Positions 18,686 to 27,336 of a stretch of 64,000 nt of DNA are shown piece after piece (positions within the stretch are counted from its first letter, which is position 1; each line of letters opens with the position of its first letter). Made by a program: the position numbers and the translations under genes. The DNA is from Rhizobiales bacterium GAS188 (GTDB lineage Bacteria; Pseudomonadota; Alphaproteobacteria; Rhizobiales; Beijerinckiaceae), in contig FNSS01000001.1 in assembly GCA_900104855.1 (NCBI GenBank), positions 2,852,001-2,916,000 of the forward strand, in the 5' to 3' direction. The notes under the pieces are model-generated. The model saw nothing but the letters and a program-made list of their open reading frames with translations. It searched no databases and was not told the DNA's origin.

Positions 18686-19084
18686 TCAGCTGATCGTCAC
18701 GCCGCTGTCGAGCGCAATGGTCTTGCCGCCGACGAGCGAGGCCGTGCTGCCGCTGGAGGTGACCGTCACCGAAGTGACCTTTCCGGTCACGCTGCCGTCC
18801 GCCGAGGTCAGCGTATGGCCGATGATCGAATCCGCCTGCGAGAGCGCGCTCGAGGTCAGCATGGCGCTGAGCTTCGAATTGGTCTGCACCTGCTGCTCGA
18901 CCTGCGAGAACGAGGCGAGCTGCGAGATCGACTGCGTCGGGTCCATCGGCGAGGTCGGATCCTGGTGCTTCATCTCGGCGATCAAGAGCTGCAGGAACTG
19001 GTTGTAGTTGACCGTCGGGGAGGAAGCCGGGGAGGAGGACGGGGTTCCTGCGCCGGTCGCCGGAGGCGTGGATGTCACTTGCAT
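18686..19084 (-). CDS. flgD: Hook-cap protein FlgD (short alphaproteobacterial form)
   Basis: This 132-residue protein carries the FlgD N-terminal motif VNYNQFLQLLIAEMKHQDPT with SPMDPTQSISQLASFSQVEQ (residues about 25-65), which scaffolds hook assembly. It lacks the long C-terminal Tudor/Ig-like domains of enterobacterial FlgD, as is normal in rhizobia. The ATG at 19084 is chosen. Upstream in-frame codons extend to 19138 but give an unlikely basic leader. Confidence 0.92.
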   Translation of the reverse strand: MQVTSTPPATGAGTPSSSPASSPTVNYNQFLQLLIAEMKHQDPTSPMDPTQSISQLASFSQVEQQVQTNSKLSAMLTSSALSQADSIIGHTLTSADGSVTGKVTSVTVTSSGSTASLVGGKTIALDSGVTIS

Positions 19085-19220
19085 GGGCTTGTCCTTTCTA
19101 GATCCGCTCGAGCTCGCGGGTGATGCGTCGCCACCCAACTCCCGGCTCTCTCACCTCGCCGGCAGGCAAACCGTTTTCCACCCCGGTCTCGGCATTGTCT
19201 TCGATCACGCGGGCCACGCC

Positions 19221-19643
19221 TTAGGCCGCCTGCTCGCGCGCCACGGCCGTGCTCTTGGCCGTGCTCTCGGCCAGGATGGCAGCCTCTGCCGGGAACAGGG
19301 AGCGGATGGCTTTGAGCGCCTCGAAGCGGCGATCCTGCTCGACGAAAATCTCGACGGCCTTGAGTCCGGCGACGATCTCCGGGCTGTCATAGGCCTCGAT
19401 CATCAGCCCGATCGAATTCTTGAACATCTCGCGGGCCCGCTCGAGGCCCGAGGGATCGATCAGCATCGTCTGCACGACGAAATAGAGTTGCCGCAGCGGC
19501 GTGTTGGTATCCTGAGGCTGCATCACATGGGCTTCGAGGAGGAAGGTCACGTCGTTGAGAAGCTCGATGGAGACCTTCCGGTCGACGCGGACCACGGCGC
19601 CGTTCAGATAGATCTTCTCGCCGGAGCGCAGGGAGATATGCAT
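19221..19643 (-). CDS. flbT: Flagellar biosynthesis repressor FlbT
   Basis: This 140-residue protein has the FlbT pattern: MHISLRSGEKIYLNGAVVRV at the N-terminus and TFLLEAHVMQPQDTNTPLRQ in the middle. In Caulobacter and relatives FlbT binds flagellin mRNA and lowers its stability or translation until the hook is complete. It lies next to flaF, its usual partner. The ATG at 19643 is used. An earlier in-frame start would overlap flaF. Confidence 0.95.
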   Translation of the reverse strand: MHISLRSGEKIYLNGAVVRVDRKVSIELLNDVTFLLEAHVMQPQDTNTPLRQLYFVVQTMLIDPSGLERAREMFKNSIGLMIEAYDSPEIVAGLKAVEIFVEQDRRFEALKAIRSLFPAEAAILAESTAKSTAVAREQAA

Positions 19644-19651
19644 AGCGGACC

Positions 19652-19999
19652 TCAGTTCAAGCCGTCGCGCAAGATCTGGTTGATTTCGATGAGCCCATCG
19701 AAGTTCTCGGATTGCTCCAGCCGGATCTGATCCGCCTCCTTCATGACCCACAGCCCGATCGAGATCAGGCTGGCGCGCAGGGCTTGCGGCAGCCCGTTTT
19801 CGGGGCTCACGAGATCATCCATCAGCGCGCCCCATAGCCGCCTCAGGAACAGCAGGGCCTCCGCGGCCTCGCGCGAACGGACTCCCTTTTCCTTCCCGAG
19901 CTTGAGCAGCGAAATGGCGCGCTCAAAGGCGCGCCGCTCCCGGTCGCGACAGTCTTGAGCCGTATCCTCGACAATTTCTGCGTATGAGAACTGGTACAT
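19652..19999 (-). CDS. flaF: Flagellar biosynthesis regulator FlaF
   Basis: This 115-residue, mostly helical protein has the FlaF features MYQFSYAEIVEDTAQDCRDR and ALRASLISIGLWVMKEADQI. FlaF promotes flagellin translation or secretion and opposes FlbT. It is found only in alphaproteobacteria, so it also helps place the organism. It sits between flgL and flbT, and flbT starts eight bases after its stop. Confidence 0.95.
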   Translation of the reverse strand: MYQFSYAEIVEDTAQDCRDRERRAFERAISLLKLGKEKGVRSREAAEALLFLRRLWGALMDDLVSPENGLPQALRASLISIGLWVMKEADQIRLEQSENFDGLIEINQILRDGLN

Positions 20000-20014
20000 G
20001 ATGCACCCGATACC

Positions 20015-21097
20015 TTACAAACCCGACAGATACTTCGCGAGGCTCATCCTTTGCAGTTGAGCCGTCAGTTGGTAGGCAGTCTCGATCTGCGTCGTCAGAT
20101 TGTTGACGCGGGTCGCCGTCTGGTAGGGATCGACATTCTCCAAATTGCCGTCCTGCGTCGTCAAGATGTTCATCTGCACCGACATCTGGCTGTTGGCGTT
20201 GCTGATGCGTTGCTGCGTCGTGCCGATATTGGCCTGGATGTTGGTCAGGTCCTGGACCGCCACGCCGGTGGCGTTGGCGGCGGCCTGCAGCACCACCTGC
20301 TGGGTGCTGGAACTCATGTTCTGGATGCCGAGATCGGTCACCATGGTATAGGCCATGGCGAGCTGCTGCATTCCCGGCTGGTTGGCGCTCACCGAAGTGT
20401 CGACCAGCTCGGAAGAGGAGATGCGGCTCGAGATCGCCTTGGTCGAGGCCGAGGACCAATCGCTCCAATTGGAGCTCGGCGGAGTGGCGGAGGCCGGCCC
20501 CGACTGGAACAGCTGGGCGAAGGGGCCGCTGAGGAAGGCCTGCATCTGGGCGGGCGTGATGTTGCCGACACTGGGGCTCGTCTGCGAGAAGCCGAAGGCG
20601 GTCGAGAAGGCCTGGTCCACGGCCTGCTTGTTGGCCGAGGGCGGCGTCGCGAAGTAGTCGGCGATCGGCTTCACGTCGGTGTTGACGCCGGAGAAGACGT
20701 ATTGGCCCCCGAGCGTCGTGTTCAGGCCGGCGATCAGCGCCTGCAGGCCGTTCTGCGCCTGCTGCTGGATGACGGCCGCGCTGGTCTGGCCGGTCTGGTC
20801 CGTGGTCAGGTTGTTGAGGAAGGTTTGCGCCGTCTGCTGGATGCCGGTCAATGCCTGGACGGTGGTGCTGAGGCGCGTCGACACCAGCGCGTTGGTGTCC
20901 GTGATGGTCTGCAGCTGCGCCTGCTCGCCGCGCAGCGAAACCGTCTGGCCGGCCTGGGCGCCGAGGCTGAGGCCGACATCCGCCACTCTCCCGGTCGCCT
21001 GCTCCTTCTGTGCCTGAGCAAGGTCCGATTGCATGCTCAGGATGGATTGGCGCATCGCGCTGGTGATGGCTTGCGTCGAGATGAAGGACGTCTGCAT
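20015..21097 (-). CDS. flgL: Hook-filament junction protein FlgL
   Basis: This 360-residue flagellin-like protein has an N-terminal coiled region (AITSAMRQSILSMQSDLAQA, about residues 9-28, then LRGEQAQLQTITDTNALVS) and a matching C-terminal helix (LTTQIETAYQLTAQLQRMSL), the D0/D1 pair of FlgL/FlaA-type junction proteins. It connects the hook to the filament together with FlgK. It starts four bases from the flgK stop. Confidence 0.92.
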   Translation of the reverse strand: MQTSFISTQAITSAMRQSILSMQSDLAQAQKEQATGRVADVGLSLGAQAGQTVSLRGEQAQLQTITDTNALVSTRLSTTVQALTGIQQTAQTFLNNLTTDQTGQTSAAVIQQQAQNGLQALIAGLNTTLGGQYVFSGVNTDVKPIADYFATPPSANKQAVDQAFSTAFGFSQTSPSVGNITPAQMQAFLSGPFAQLFQSGPASATPPSSNWSDWSSASTKAISSRISSSELVDTSVSANQPGMQQLAMAYTMVTDLGIQNMSSSTQQVVLQAAANATGVAVQDLTNIQANIGTTQQRISNANSQMSVQMNILTTQDGNLENVDPYQTATRVNNLTTQIETAYQLTAQLQRMSLAKYLSGL

Positions 21098-21101
21098 GGG
21101 G

Positions 21102-22571
21102 CTAGGTCATCGCGTTGAAGAGGGAGGTGAACATGCTGCTGATCGTCGAAATCAGCTTCGAGGACGCGTCGTAGGAATGCTCGAGATCGAGCATCTTGGA
21201 CATCTCGGTGTCGAGATTGACGCCCGTCGCGTTCGACAGCGCGGTCGAGGAGTTGCTCACCAGCGTATTCTGATAAGTGGAATTGTTGGTCGCCTTCTGG
21301 CGCGCCGCCTCGACCCAGCTGACCGAGGCGGCCGAGAAGCTGGTCAGGCTCGAATTGGTGTTGAGCCCGGTCGCGGAGCTGAAGGTTTGCGGAGCCGAGA
21401 TGGCGCTGATCAACTGCTGGATGCGGCCCGTGAAGCTCGCATTGGGTGGGTTGGTGTTGTAGCTGTAATTGGCGTTGCCCGAGATGGCACCGTCCCGCAG
21501 CAGGTTGACGTTGCCGCCTTGGCTCGGATCGACGCTGGGATTGACGATGATCTGGCCGGCAAGACCCTGATTGAGGCCGGCTGCCGGCAGGGATGTGGCG
21601 CCCGCCGTGGTGAACAGGCCGGGCAGCGGCGTCGTCGAGGCTCCGGTCTGGTCCGTCTCCGCAAAGGCGTCGATCAGGCCGCGCGCGGTCTCGTCGAGCT
21701 GGTTCTGGTAGGTGACCGCGACGTTGTCACGCAGATTGGCGAGCCCGGCGAGCGTGCCGGATTGGATCGGCATCGGCGAGGTGCTGCCCGTGATCGGCAC
21801 CCCGTCCACGAACACGGAGTTGCCGGTCGTGCCCGCCGAGTAGGTGCTGGTGACCTGGAAAGTCACCGAGCGGGCTGTGCCCTGGAAGAGCGTGACGCCG
21901 CTGTCGGTGTAGATCGACATGCCGCCATTGGGGCCGGTCGTGGTGGCGATGCCGACCTGCTGGGACAATTGCGACAAGATGGCGTCGCGCGAGTCCTGCG
22001 CGTCGGTGACGTCGGCACCCGACGCCGTGCCGTTGACGATGGTCGCGTTGAGGCTTTGGAATTGCGACAGCAGCGAGTTGATCTTCTGCACCGACGTCGC
22101 GATATCGGCATCGGCCTGCGAGCGAACCCCCTGCACGGTCGTGGTCGCGGTGTTGAGCGCGTTCGACAAGGCGGAGGCTGCCGCGACGGCGGTCTGGGCG
22201 ACCGTCGTATCGTTGGGCGAGGCGCCATAGGTCTGCAGCGCGTTGCCGAAGCTTCCGATGAGGGCCGCGATCGACTTGCCGTTCGCCGGGTCCCCGACGG
22301 TCTGGTCGAGCTTGTTGAGGCCGCTCGCCACGGCGGCCTCGGAGGCCGCGCCCGACTGCGCGACCAGCATATTGTCAAACAGGGCCTGGCTCGCCGCGCG
22401 CGTGACCGACACCAGCTCGCCGCCGCCGGTCGACGAGGTGGTCAGATTGGCGATCTTGCGCGAATAGTTCGGATTGTTCGTGCCGTCGATATTGCGCGAC
22501 ACGATTGCGGTTTGCGCCGCGGTCGATGCGAGCGAAGATTGAGCGATGCTCGAGGCGAGGGACAGGCTCAT
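21102..22571 (-). CDS. flgK: Hook-associated protein FlgK
   Basis: This 489-residue hook-filament junction protein has the N-terminal axial motif AQTAIVSRNIDGTNNPNYSR, the DSRDAILSQLSQQVGIATTT region (about residues 183-202) and a C-terminal axial helix (VNLDTEMSKMLDLEHSYDAS), all typical of FlgK. The central part is Thr/Ser/Asn-rich as in many alphaproteobacterial hook-associated proteins. It lies between flgE and flgL, 34 bases after the flgE stop. Confidence 0.93.
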   Translation of the reverse strand: MSLSLASSIAQSSLASTAAQTAIVSRNIDGTNNPNYSRKIANLTTSSTGGGELVSVTRAASQALFDNMLVAQSGAASEAAVASGLNKLDQTVGDPANGKSIAALIGSFGNALQTYGASPNDTTVAQTAVAAASALSNALNTATTTVQGVRSQADADIATSVQKINSLLSQFQSLNATIVNGTASGADVTDAQDSRDAILSQLSQQVGIATTTGPNGGMSIYTDSGVTLFQGTARSVTFQVTSTYSAGTTGNSVFVDGVPITGSTSPMPIQSGTLAGLANLRDNVAVTYQNQLDETARGLIDAFAETDQTGASTTPLPGLFTTAGATSLPAAGLNQGLAGQIIVNPSVDPSQGGNVNLLRDGAISGNANYSYNTNPPNASFTGRIQQLISAISAPQTFSSATGLNTNSSLTSFSAASVSWVEAARQKATNNSTYQNTLVSNSSTALSNATGVNLDTEMSKMLDLEHSYDASSKLISTISSMFTSLFNAMT

Positions 22572-22605
22572 GCGGCTGCGTTCACGTTAGAGGGATGTGG
22601 TGCCG

Positions 22606-23928
22606 TCACTGGACCTGCAGATTGACGATGACGTTCATCAATTCGGCGCCGGTCTGGAACACCTTGGAATTGGCCGAGTAGGCGCGCTGCGCCTCGACCA
22701 TCTTGGTGAGCTCGGTGGCAAGATCGACAGTCGATTGCTCGAGCGACTTCGAATCGATGGCGCCGAGACCGCCGGCGCCCGCCGTGCCGACAGTGACCTC
22801 GCCGGAGGTGACGCTCGGCGAGTAGACATTGCCCGATTGCGGCGTCAGATTGTCGGGGCTCGCAACGGTCGCGAGCGGGATCTTGTAGCTCGGGATGCGG
22901 GTGCCGTTCTGATAGATCGAGAACAGCGTCCCGTCATTGGCGATGTCGACGCCGGTCAGCGGGCTCGGCGCATTGCCGTTGGCCTGGGCATTGATCGAGG
23001 TGAAGCCCGTGCCGAGCTGGGTCACCTTGGAAAAGTCGAGCGAGAAGTTCTGTCCATTCGGAATCGCGACGTTGATTCCATTGACCGGGGCAGTGCCGCC
23101 AACGCTCTGGGTGGTCGAGGCGAGGGCGCCTGTCGCCGGATCGAAGGCCAGGCTCGCGACCGACAGAGGCTCTGCACCACCCGCCGGGACAGTATATGGG
23201 AAGCCGCCGGAGGTGGCATTCGCGTCCGCATGGTTGAAGACCGAGACCTCCCAGGTCGGGGGGCCGGCGGCGGGTGACGTATTGGTGAAATAGACGTCGA
23301 GCGTCACCGGGTTGCCGAGATTGTCATAGGTCACCATCGAGGTCTTGTCGGTAAACTTGGCGCCGGCCGTATTGTTGGATGGCAGGGTCGGGTCGCCGGC
23401 GGGGACCGCAGTCGATCCTGACGGCAGGTTGGCCGAGAAGGAGCCTGCGGTCGAAGCCGTTGCCCGCAGCGCGCTCTGCGCGACATTGACCTTCTGCAGG
23501 CCGGTGAGGCCGTTCGCCACCCCGGTCGAGCCGCCATTCGTCAGGTTGTAGCCCATCAGGAAGAAGCCGGCCGCGTTGACGAGATTGCCCGAGGAATCGG
23601 GCACGAAGGAGCCGGCCCGCGTCAGATAGGGAGTGCCGGAGGAGCTGTTGACGACGAAGAAGCCGTTGCCGTTGATGGCGAGATCGGTCGGCGACGTCGT
23701 GCCCTGCATGTTGCCCTGATCGGAGACGCCGTAACGGACATCGGTGTTGACGCCACCCGAGGTGTAGCTGTTGGTATTCGTGCCTTGCAGCAGCGTCGAG
23801 AATTCCGCCGTCGCGCGCTTATAGCCCGTGGTGTCCGAATTCGAGATGTTGTCGGATACGGTACCGAGCGCGTTGGCCTGCGCGTTCATTCCGGACACGC
23901 CCGTCCGCATCATTCCAAAAAGGCTCAT
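22606..23928 (-). CDS. flgE: Flagellar hook protein FlgE
   Basis: This 440-residue protein has the axial N-terminal motif MSLFGMMRTGVSGMNAQANA followed by NISNSDTTGYKRATAEFSTL, an NGNGFFVVNSSSGTPYLTRA segment, and the C-terminal axial motif ELTKMVEAQRAYSANSKVFQ, diagnostic of FlgE. It polymerises into the universal joint. It is the first structural gene after ftcR, with about 320 bp of non-coding DNA before it that contains a 15-bp tandem repeat. Confidence 0.95.
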   Translation of the reverse strand: MSLFGMMRTGVSGMNAQANALGTVSDNISNSDTTGYKRATAEFSTLLQGTNTNSYTSGGVNTDVRYGVSDQGNMQGTTSPTDLAINGNGFFVVNSSSGTPYLTRAGSFVPDSSGNLVNAAGFFLMGYNLTNGGSTGVANGLTGLQKVNVAQSALRATASTAGSFSANLPSGSTAVPAGDPTLPSNNTAGAKFTDKTSMVTYDNLGNPVTLDVYFTNTSPAAGPPTWEVSVFNHADANATSGGFPYTVPAGGAEPLSVASLAFDPATGALASTTQSVGGTAPVNGINVAIPNGQNFSLDFSKVTQLGTGFTSINAQANGNAPSPLTGVDIANDGTLFSIYQNGTRIPSYKIPLATVASPDNLTPQSGNVYSPSVTSGEVTVGTAGAGGLGAIDSKSLEQSTVDLATELTKMVEAQRAYSANSKVFQTGAELMNVIVNLQVQ

Positions 23929-24247
23929 CGCTCATTCTCCGGTCTGTGGGGTCGCCCACCGAAACCCATGCTGGAAACTTAACCGAGGTAAACTTAACCG
24001 AGCTAGCCTGCACGAAGCTTGCCTCGAGGAGCCGACCGGCAGCGGCGGAGGCTTCCTGCCGCCGCCCTCGACGCCGGTCAGCGTCTTCACCAAATCCGGC
24101 GGTGCTTGCTGCCGGATGGGCCTGGCCATCGTCTGGCCCTGCCGCAGGTCGCGGCCGTCGCGGTGCCGCGCCGGGCCCGAACGCGACATGTCCATCCGCA
24201 TCGGCGAAATTCCCCGCATGAGCCGCACCCCGCAGGAGAGCCGACGC
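23929..24247. other. 319-bp intergenic region upstream of flgE
   Basis: No credible gene is present. The notable content is the 15-bp tandem repeat at 23975-24004, about 50-75 bp before the flgE start. The rest is GC-rich with no recognised element. Confidence 0.6.
23975..24004 (-). promoter_or_regulatory. 15-bp tandem direct repeat, candidate FtcR operator for flgE
   Basis: AAACTTAACCGAGGT at 23975-23989 is followed directly by AAACTTAACCGAGCT at 23990-24004, with 13 of 15 positions identical. On the flgE strand the core reads GGTTAAGTTT. OmpR-family regulators usually bind direct repeats, and the gene just upstream is the OmpR-type flagellar activator ftcR. Binding is inferred from position and structure, not shown. 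Confidence 0.4.
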
Positions 24248-24940
24248 TCAGGGCTCGAGCCGATAGCCGAGATAACGTTTGGAATCGATTGGATCGTAGC
24301 CCAGAAGATGTCGCAATTTCTTGCGCAGCTTGCTGATATGGCTTTCGACGACGTTCTCTTCGACATTCTCGTCGAAGATCCCATAGATCGAGTTGAAGAT
24401 CTGGGATTTGCTGACGCGCCGGCCCTGATTATTGACGAGATATTCGAGAATTCTGCGTTCTCGCCGGGGCAAGGGCAGGACCTGCCCCCGGATCTCCGGA
24501 TCGCGCCCGTCAAAATAGACGCGCATCTCGCCGACGATCGCATGGTCGGCTTTGGTCTCGACGCGGCGGCGGATGGCGCCGACGCGGGCCAGGATTTCGC
24601 GCACATGGATCGGCTTGCGGACCACGTCGTCCACGCCGGCCGCGAACAGGTCGAGCGTCTGCTCGAGGCACTGGCTCTCATTCATGGCGATCACCGGGGC
24701 GCGAGAGCGTTCCCGGATCATCTTCGGATAGACCTCACGGTTCCTGCAATCGCCGAGCAGGAAAGCTTCGACCGCAACCAGATCGGGCGCCGCCGCCGAT
24801 CCGACCCATTCGCGGAACTCCTCCGGGCAGAAGCCCGTCGAGGAGATCCCCTCGCTCCCGAAACGGCTTGCATAGCCGCTCGTGACCATCTCGCGTTCGT
24901 CGACAATGATGAACAAGCGAAAACCCTCCGAACCCATCAT
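24248..24940 (-). CDS. ftcR: OmpR-family flagellar transcriptional regulator FtcR/Rem
   Basis: This 230-residue protein has a degenerate receiver domain (residues 8-120) and an OmpR-type winged-helix domain (about 135-228, [20 protein letters not shown], then [20 protein letters not shown], ending in RYLGYRLEP). The acidic pocket is Asp14-Glu15 and the Lys switch residue is Lys109, but the expected phospho-acceptor position in [10 protein letters not shown] is Glu58. FtcR of Brucella and Rem of Sinorhizobium are master activators of flagellar operons. Position directly upstream of flgE-flgK-flgL-flaF-flbT-flgD supports orthology. A CtrA-type box lies about 100 bp before the start. Confidence 0.85.
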   Translation of the reverse strand: MMGSEGFRLFIIVDEREMVTSGYASRFGSEGISSTGFCPEEFREWVGSAAAPDLVAVEAFLLGDCRNREVYPKMIRERSRAPVIAMNESQCLEQTLDLFAAGVDDVVRKPIHVREILARVGAIRRRVETKADHAIVGEMRVYFDGRDPEIRGQVLPLPRRERRILEYLVNNQGRRVSKSQIFNSIYGIFDENVEENVVESHISKLRKKLRHLLGYDPIDSKRYLGYRLEP

Positions 24941-25040
24941 GGTTTCGGCTGAACTACTTTGATTTTCTAGGTAGTGCTGTCGATCTGAAGATGATCGCCA
25001 ACTCGCCCCTCAGCCTCACTAAAACTTTATTTTGTAATGG

Positions 25041-25055
25041 TTAACGGCGAGTTAA
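25041..25055 (-). promoter_or_regulatory. CtrA box upstream of ftcR
   Basis: TTAA-CGGCGAG-TTAA is an exact TTAA-N7-TTAA match, the binding sequence of the cell-cycle regulator CtrA. A third TTAA at 25064-25067 follows after eight bases, and GGTTAACG/CGTTAACC forms an inverted pair around it (25039-25070). The site lies in an AT-rich stretch about 100 bp before the ftcR start and after the fliI stop on the same strand. CtrA control of flagellar top-level regulators is well known in alphaproteobacteria. Use of this site is inferred. Confidence 0.6.
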
Positions 25056-25180
25056 ATCATTCGTTAACCGTAAAGAAAGTTTCCGCGAGCACGGATCGCC
25101 AAGCGCCGGCGGCAAGCCCGGCGGCTCGAGCGCCGCGACGGCAATACGGGATGTCGAAAGGGCGCCGAGCGAGCGCAGCT

Positions 25181-26509
25181 TCATTTGCGGGGCTGCAAGG
25201 CCTCGGCGAGCTCGCGGAAGGCATCATCGCTGCGCGAGGATTGCGGCGATTGCACCATCGCCTTGTAGATCTTCGGCACGAGCGTCACGGCCTGATCGAG
25301 CTCGGGATCGTTGCCGGCTTGGTAACCCCCCATCAGCCGCAGATCGCGCGTCTCCTCGAAGCGGGCGATCATGGCGCGCAGCTTGGAAACCAGGGTGCTC
25401 TGCTCGGCCGTCCAGACATGATGGGCGAGGCGCGACACCGAGGACAGGACGTTCATGGCGGGGAACCGGCCTTGATCGGCGATGGCGCGGTCGAGGACGA
25501 TATGACCGTCGAGCGTGCCGCGAATCGAATCGGCGACCGGATCGTTGTGATCATCGCCATCGACCAGCACCGAGAACACGCCGGTGATCGACCCCGAGCC
25601 GTCTTCGCCGGGGCCGGCCCGCTCGAGCAGCTTCGGCAGGTCGCTGAAGACGCTCGGCGTATAGCCGCGCGCCACGGCGGGCTCACCCGCCGCGAGCGCG
25701 GCATCGCGCGCCGCATGCGCGAAGCGCGTGACCGAATCGAGGATGAGCAGCACCGAATCACCGAGGTCGCGGAAATATTCGGCGATGTTCATGGCCGTCT
25801 TCGGTGCCATGCGGCGCATCATCGGGCTCTCATCGCCGGTCGCGACCACGGTGACCGCGCGCTGACGGTTGGCGGCGAGCGCCTCCTCCAGGAATTCACG
25901 CACCTCGCGACCGCGCTCGCCGACAAGCGCGATCACCACGGTGTCGAAGCCCTGGCAGCCGGCCAGCATCGACAGAAGAGTCGACTTGCCGACGCCCGAG
26001 CCGGAGAAGATGCCGATGCGCTGGCCGGCGCAGAGCGGGCTGAAGAGGTCGATGATGCGCACTCCGGTGCGCAAGGGCGTCTTGACGCGCGAACGGCGCA
26101 TGGCGGTCGGGGGCGGCGCGTCGGTCGAGAGGCGGCGCTCGCCGCTCGGCAGCGGACCTGCCTCGTCGATGGGGGCGCCGAGCGCGTTGACGACCCTGCC
26201 CTTCCAGGCCGGATGCGGCGAAATGGTGAGCCGTCCCAAGCGGTAGGCGACGCTGCCGAGGCCGGTGTCGAGCGTCGCTGCGTAAGGCTTGACGATGGCG
26301 CGCGAGGCATCCAGGCGCACCACCTCGGCGATCTCGGCGCGGCCATCGACCGTGAAGCTCACGCATTCGCCGAGCTTGAGGAAGCGCGACAGGCCGGACA
26401 CGCAATAATGGCTCGGCGTCACCTCGGTGATGCGGCCGCCGATCCGCACCGACTGCAAGTCCTGGACGGCGGCATCGACTTCCGCCTCGAGACGTTGGAG
26501 GGCATGCAT
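25181..26509 (-). CDS. fliI: Flagellum-specific export ATPase FliI
   Basis: This 442-residue F1-beta-like ATPase has Walker A GIFSGSGVGKSTLLSML, VIALVGERGREVREFLEEAL, Walker B VLLILDSVTRFAHAARDAAL and the catalytic-Glu/arginine-finger regions. FliI powers substrate delivery to the export gate. The ATG at 26509 (MHALQRLEAEV...) gives the usual family start. The frame continues 24 codons upstream with an arginine-rich leader that is unlikely to be translated. It follows flgF after about 95 bp. fliH is not seen in the window. Confidence 0.95.
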   Translation of the reverse strand: MHALQRLEAEVDAAVQDLQSVRIGGRITEVTPSHYCVSGLSRFLKLGECVSFTVDGRAEIAEVVRLDASRAIVKPYAATLDTGLGSVAYRLGRLTISPHPAWKGRVVNALGAPIDEAGPLPSGERRLSTDAPPPTAMRRSRVKTPLRTGVRIIDLFSPLCAGQRIGIFSGSGVGKSTLLSMLAGCQGFDTVVIALVGERGREVREFLEEALAANRQRAVTVVATGDESPMMRRMAPKTAMNIAEYFRDLGDSVLLILDSVTRFAHAARDAALAAGEPAVARGYTPSVFSDLPKLLERAGPGEDGSGSITGVFSVLVDGDDHNDPVADSIRGTLDGHIVLDRAIADQGRFPAMNVLSSVSRLAHHVWTAEQSTLVSKLRAMIARFEETRDLRLMGGYQAGNDPELDQAVTLVPKIYKAMVQSPQSSRSDDAFRELAEALQPRK

Positions 26510-26604
26510 GGAGCGGTTCTTGTCCTTCAGGGTCGCGAGGATGCAGGGTCGCGGGAATGCGCCGCGGCGCCATCGCCGCAAGGCTAGGCTCGGATCGGCC
26601 GCGC

Positions 26605-27330
26605 TCAGGTCTGGCTGCCGAGCGTCTTGATGGCCTCAGTGAGCGAGGATTCGGAGCTCTGGATCATGCTGCTCACGCCGTCGAAATCATGCGACACCAT
26701 GATCAGCTTCGTCATCTCCATGACCGGATTGACATTGGCGTTCTCGACGAAGCCCTGCACCACGCCGTTCTGCGCGAAGTCGAGTACGGCGGTCGCCGGC
26801 TTGTCGGGAACGACCCCGCCGAAATTGGAGCGCGAGAGCTTCGCCTGGTCGTCGATCTTGAACAGGCCGATGGCGCCGACCTGGTTGCCGTTCTGGGAGA
26901 TCATGCCGTCGCTGGCGATCGTCGGAGGGCCGGCCGCGGGATCGATCACCAAAGGCGTGCCGCCTGCGTCGAGCATCTGGTAGCCCTGCACGTTCTGGAG
27001 CGTGCCGGTCTCGCTCAATTGCATGCGTCCGTCGCGCGTATAGGTGGTGCCGCCCGGCGTCTTGACGGCGAACCAGCCATCGCCCTGCACGGCGACATCC
27101 AAGGGATTGTTGGTGCGCGTCATGCCGCCGATACGGCGCGAGATGTATTCGCTGCCCGTCGAGGCGAAGGCGACGCTGTCGGAGCCGGCCTTCTCGACGA
27201 GCGCCTGGAATCTCACCTCGTCGGCGCGGAAGCCCGCCGTATTCATGTTGGCGACATTGTTGGCGATGGTGTCGACACGCTTCCTCAGGGCAAGCTGGGC
27301 GGAGAGCGAAACGTAGAGGCCTGATTGCAT
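26605..27330 (-). CDS. flgF: Flagellar proximal rod protein FlgF
   Basis: This 241-residue rod protein has MQSGLYVSLSAQLALRKRVD and TIANNVANMNTAGFRADEVR at the N-terminus, VAVQGDGWFAVKTPGGTTYT in the middle and NVNPVMEMTKLIMVSHDFDG at the C-terminus, the axial motifs of FlgF/FlgG. The YTRDGRMQLSETGTLQN segment and length favour FlgF over FlgG. It sits between the DUF1217 pair and fliI, starting six bases after a DUF1217 stop. Confidence 0.93.
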   Translation of the reverse strand: MQSGLYVSLSAQLALRKRVDTIANNVANMNTAGFRADEVRFQALVEKAGSDSVAFASTGSEYISRRIGGMTRTNNPLDVAVQGDGWFAVKTPGGTTYTRDGRMQLSETGTLQNVQGYQMLDAGGTPLVIDPAAGPPTIASDGMISQNGNQVGAIGLFKIDDQAKLSRSNFGGVVPDKPATAVLDFAQNGVVQGFVENANVNPVMEMTKLIMVSHDFDGVSSMIQSSESSLTEAIKTLGSQT

Positions 27331-27336
27331 GGCTCA

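Noticed and set aside
23975-24004. CtrA box before flgE
   Set aside because: The TTAA tetramers there are eleven bases apart; the structure is better described as a 15-bp direct repeat.
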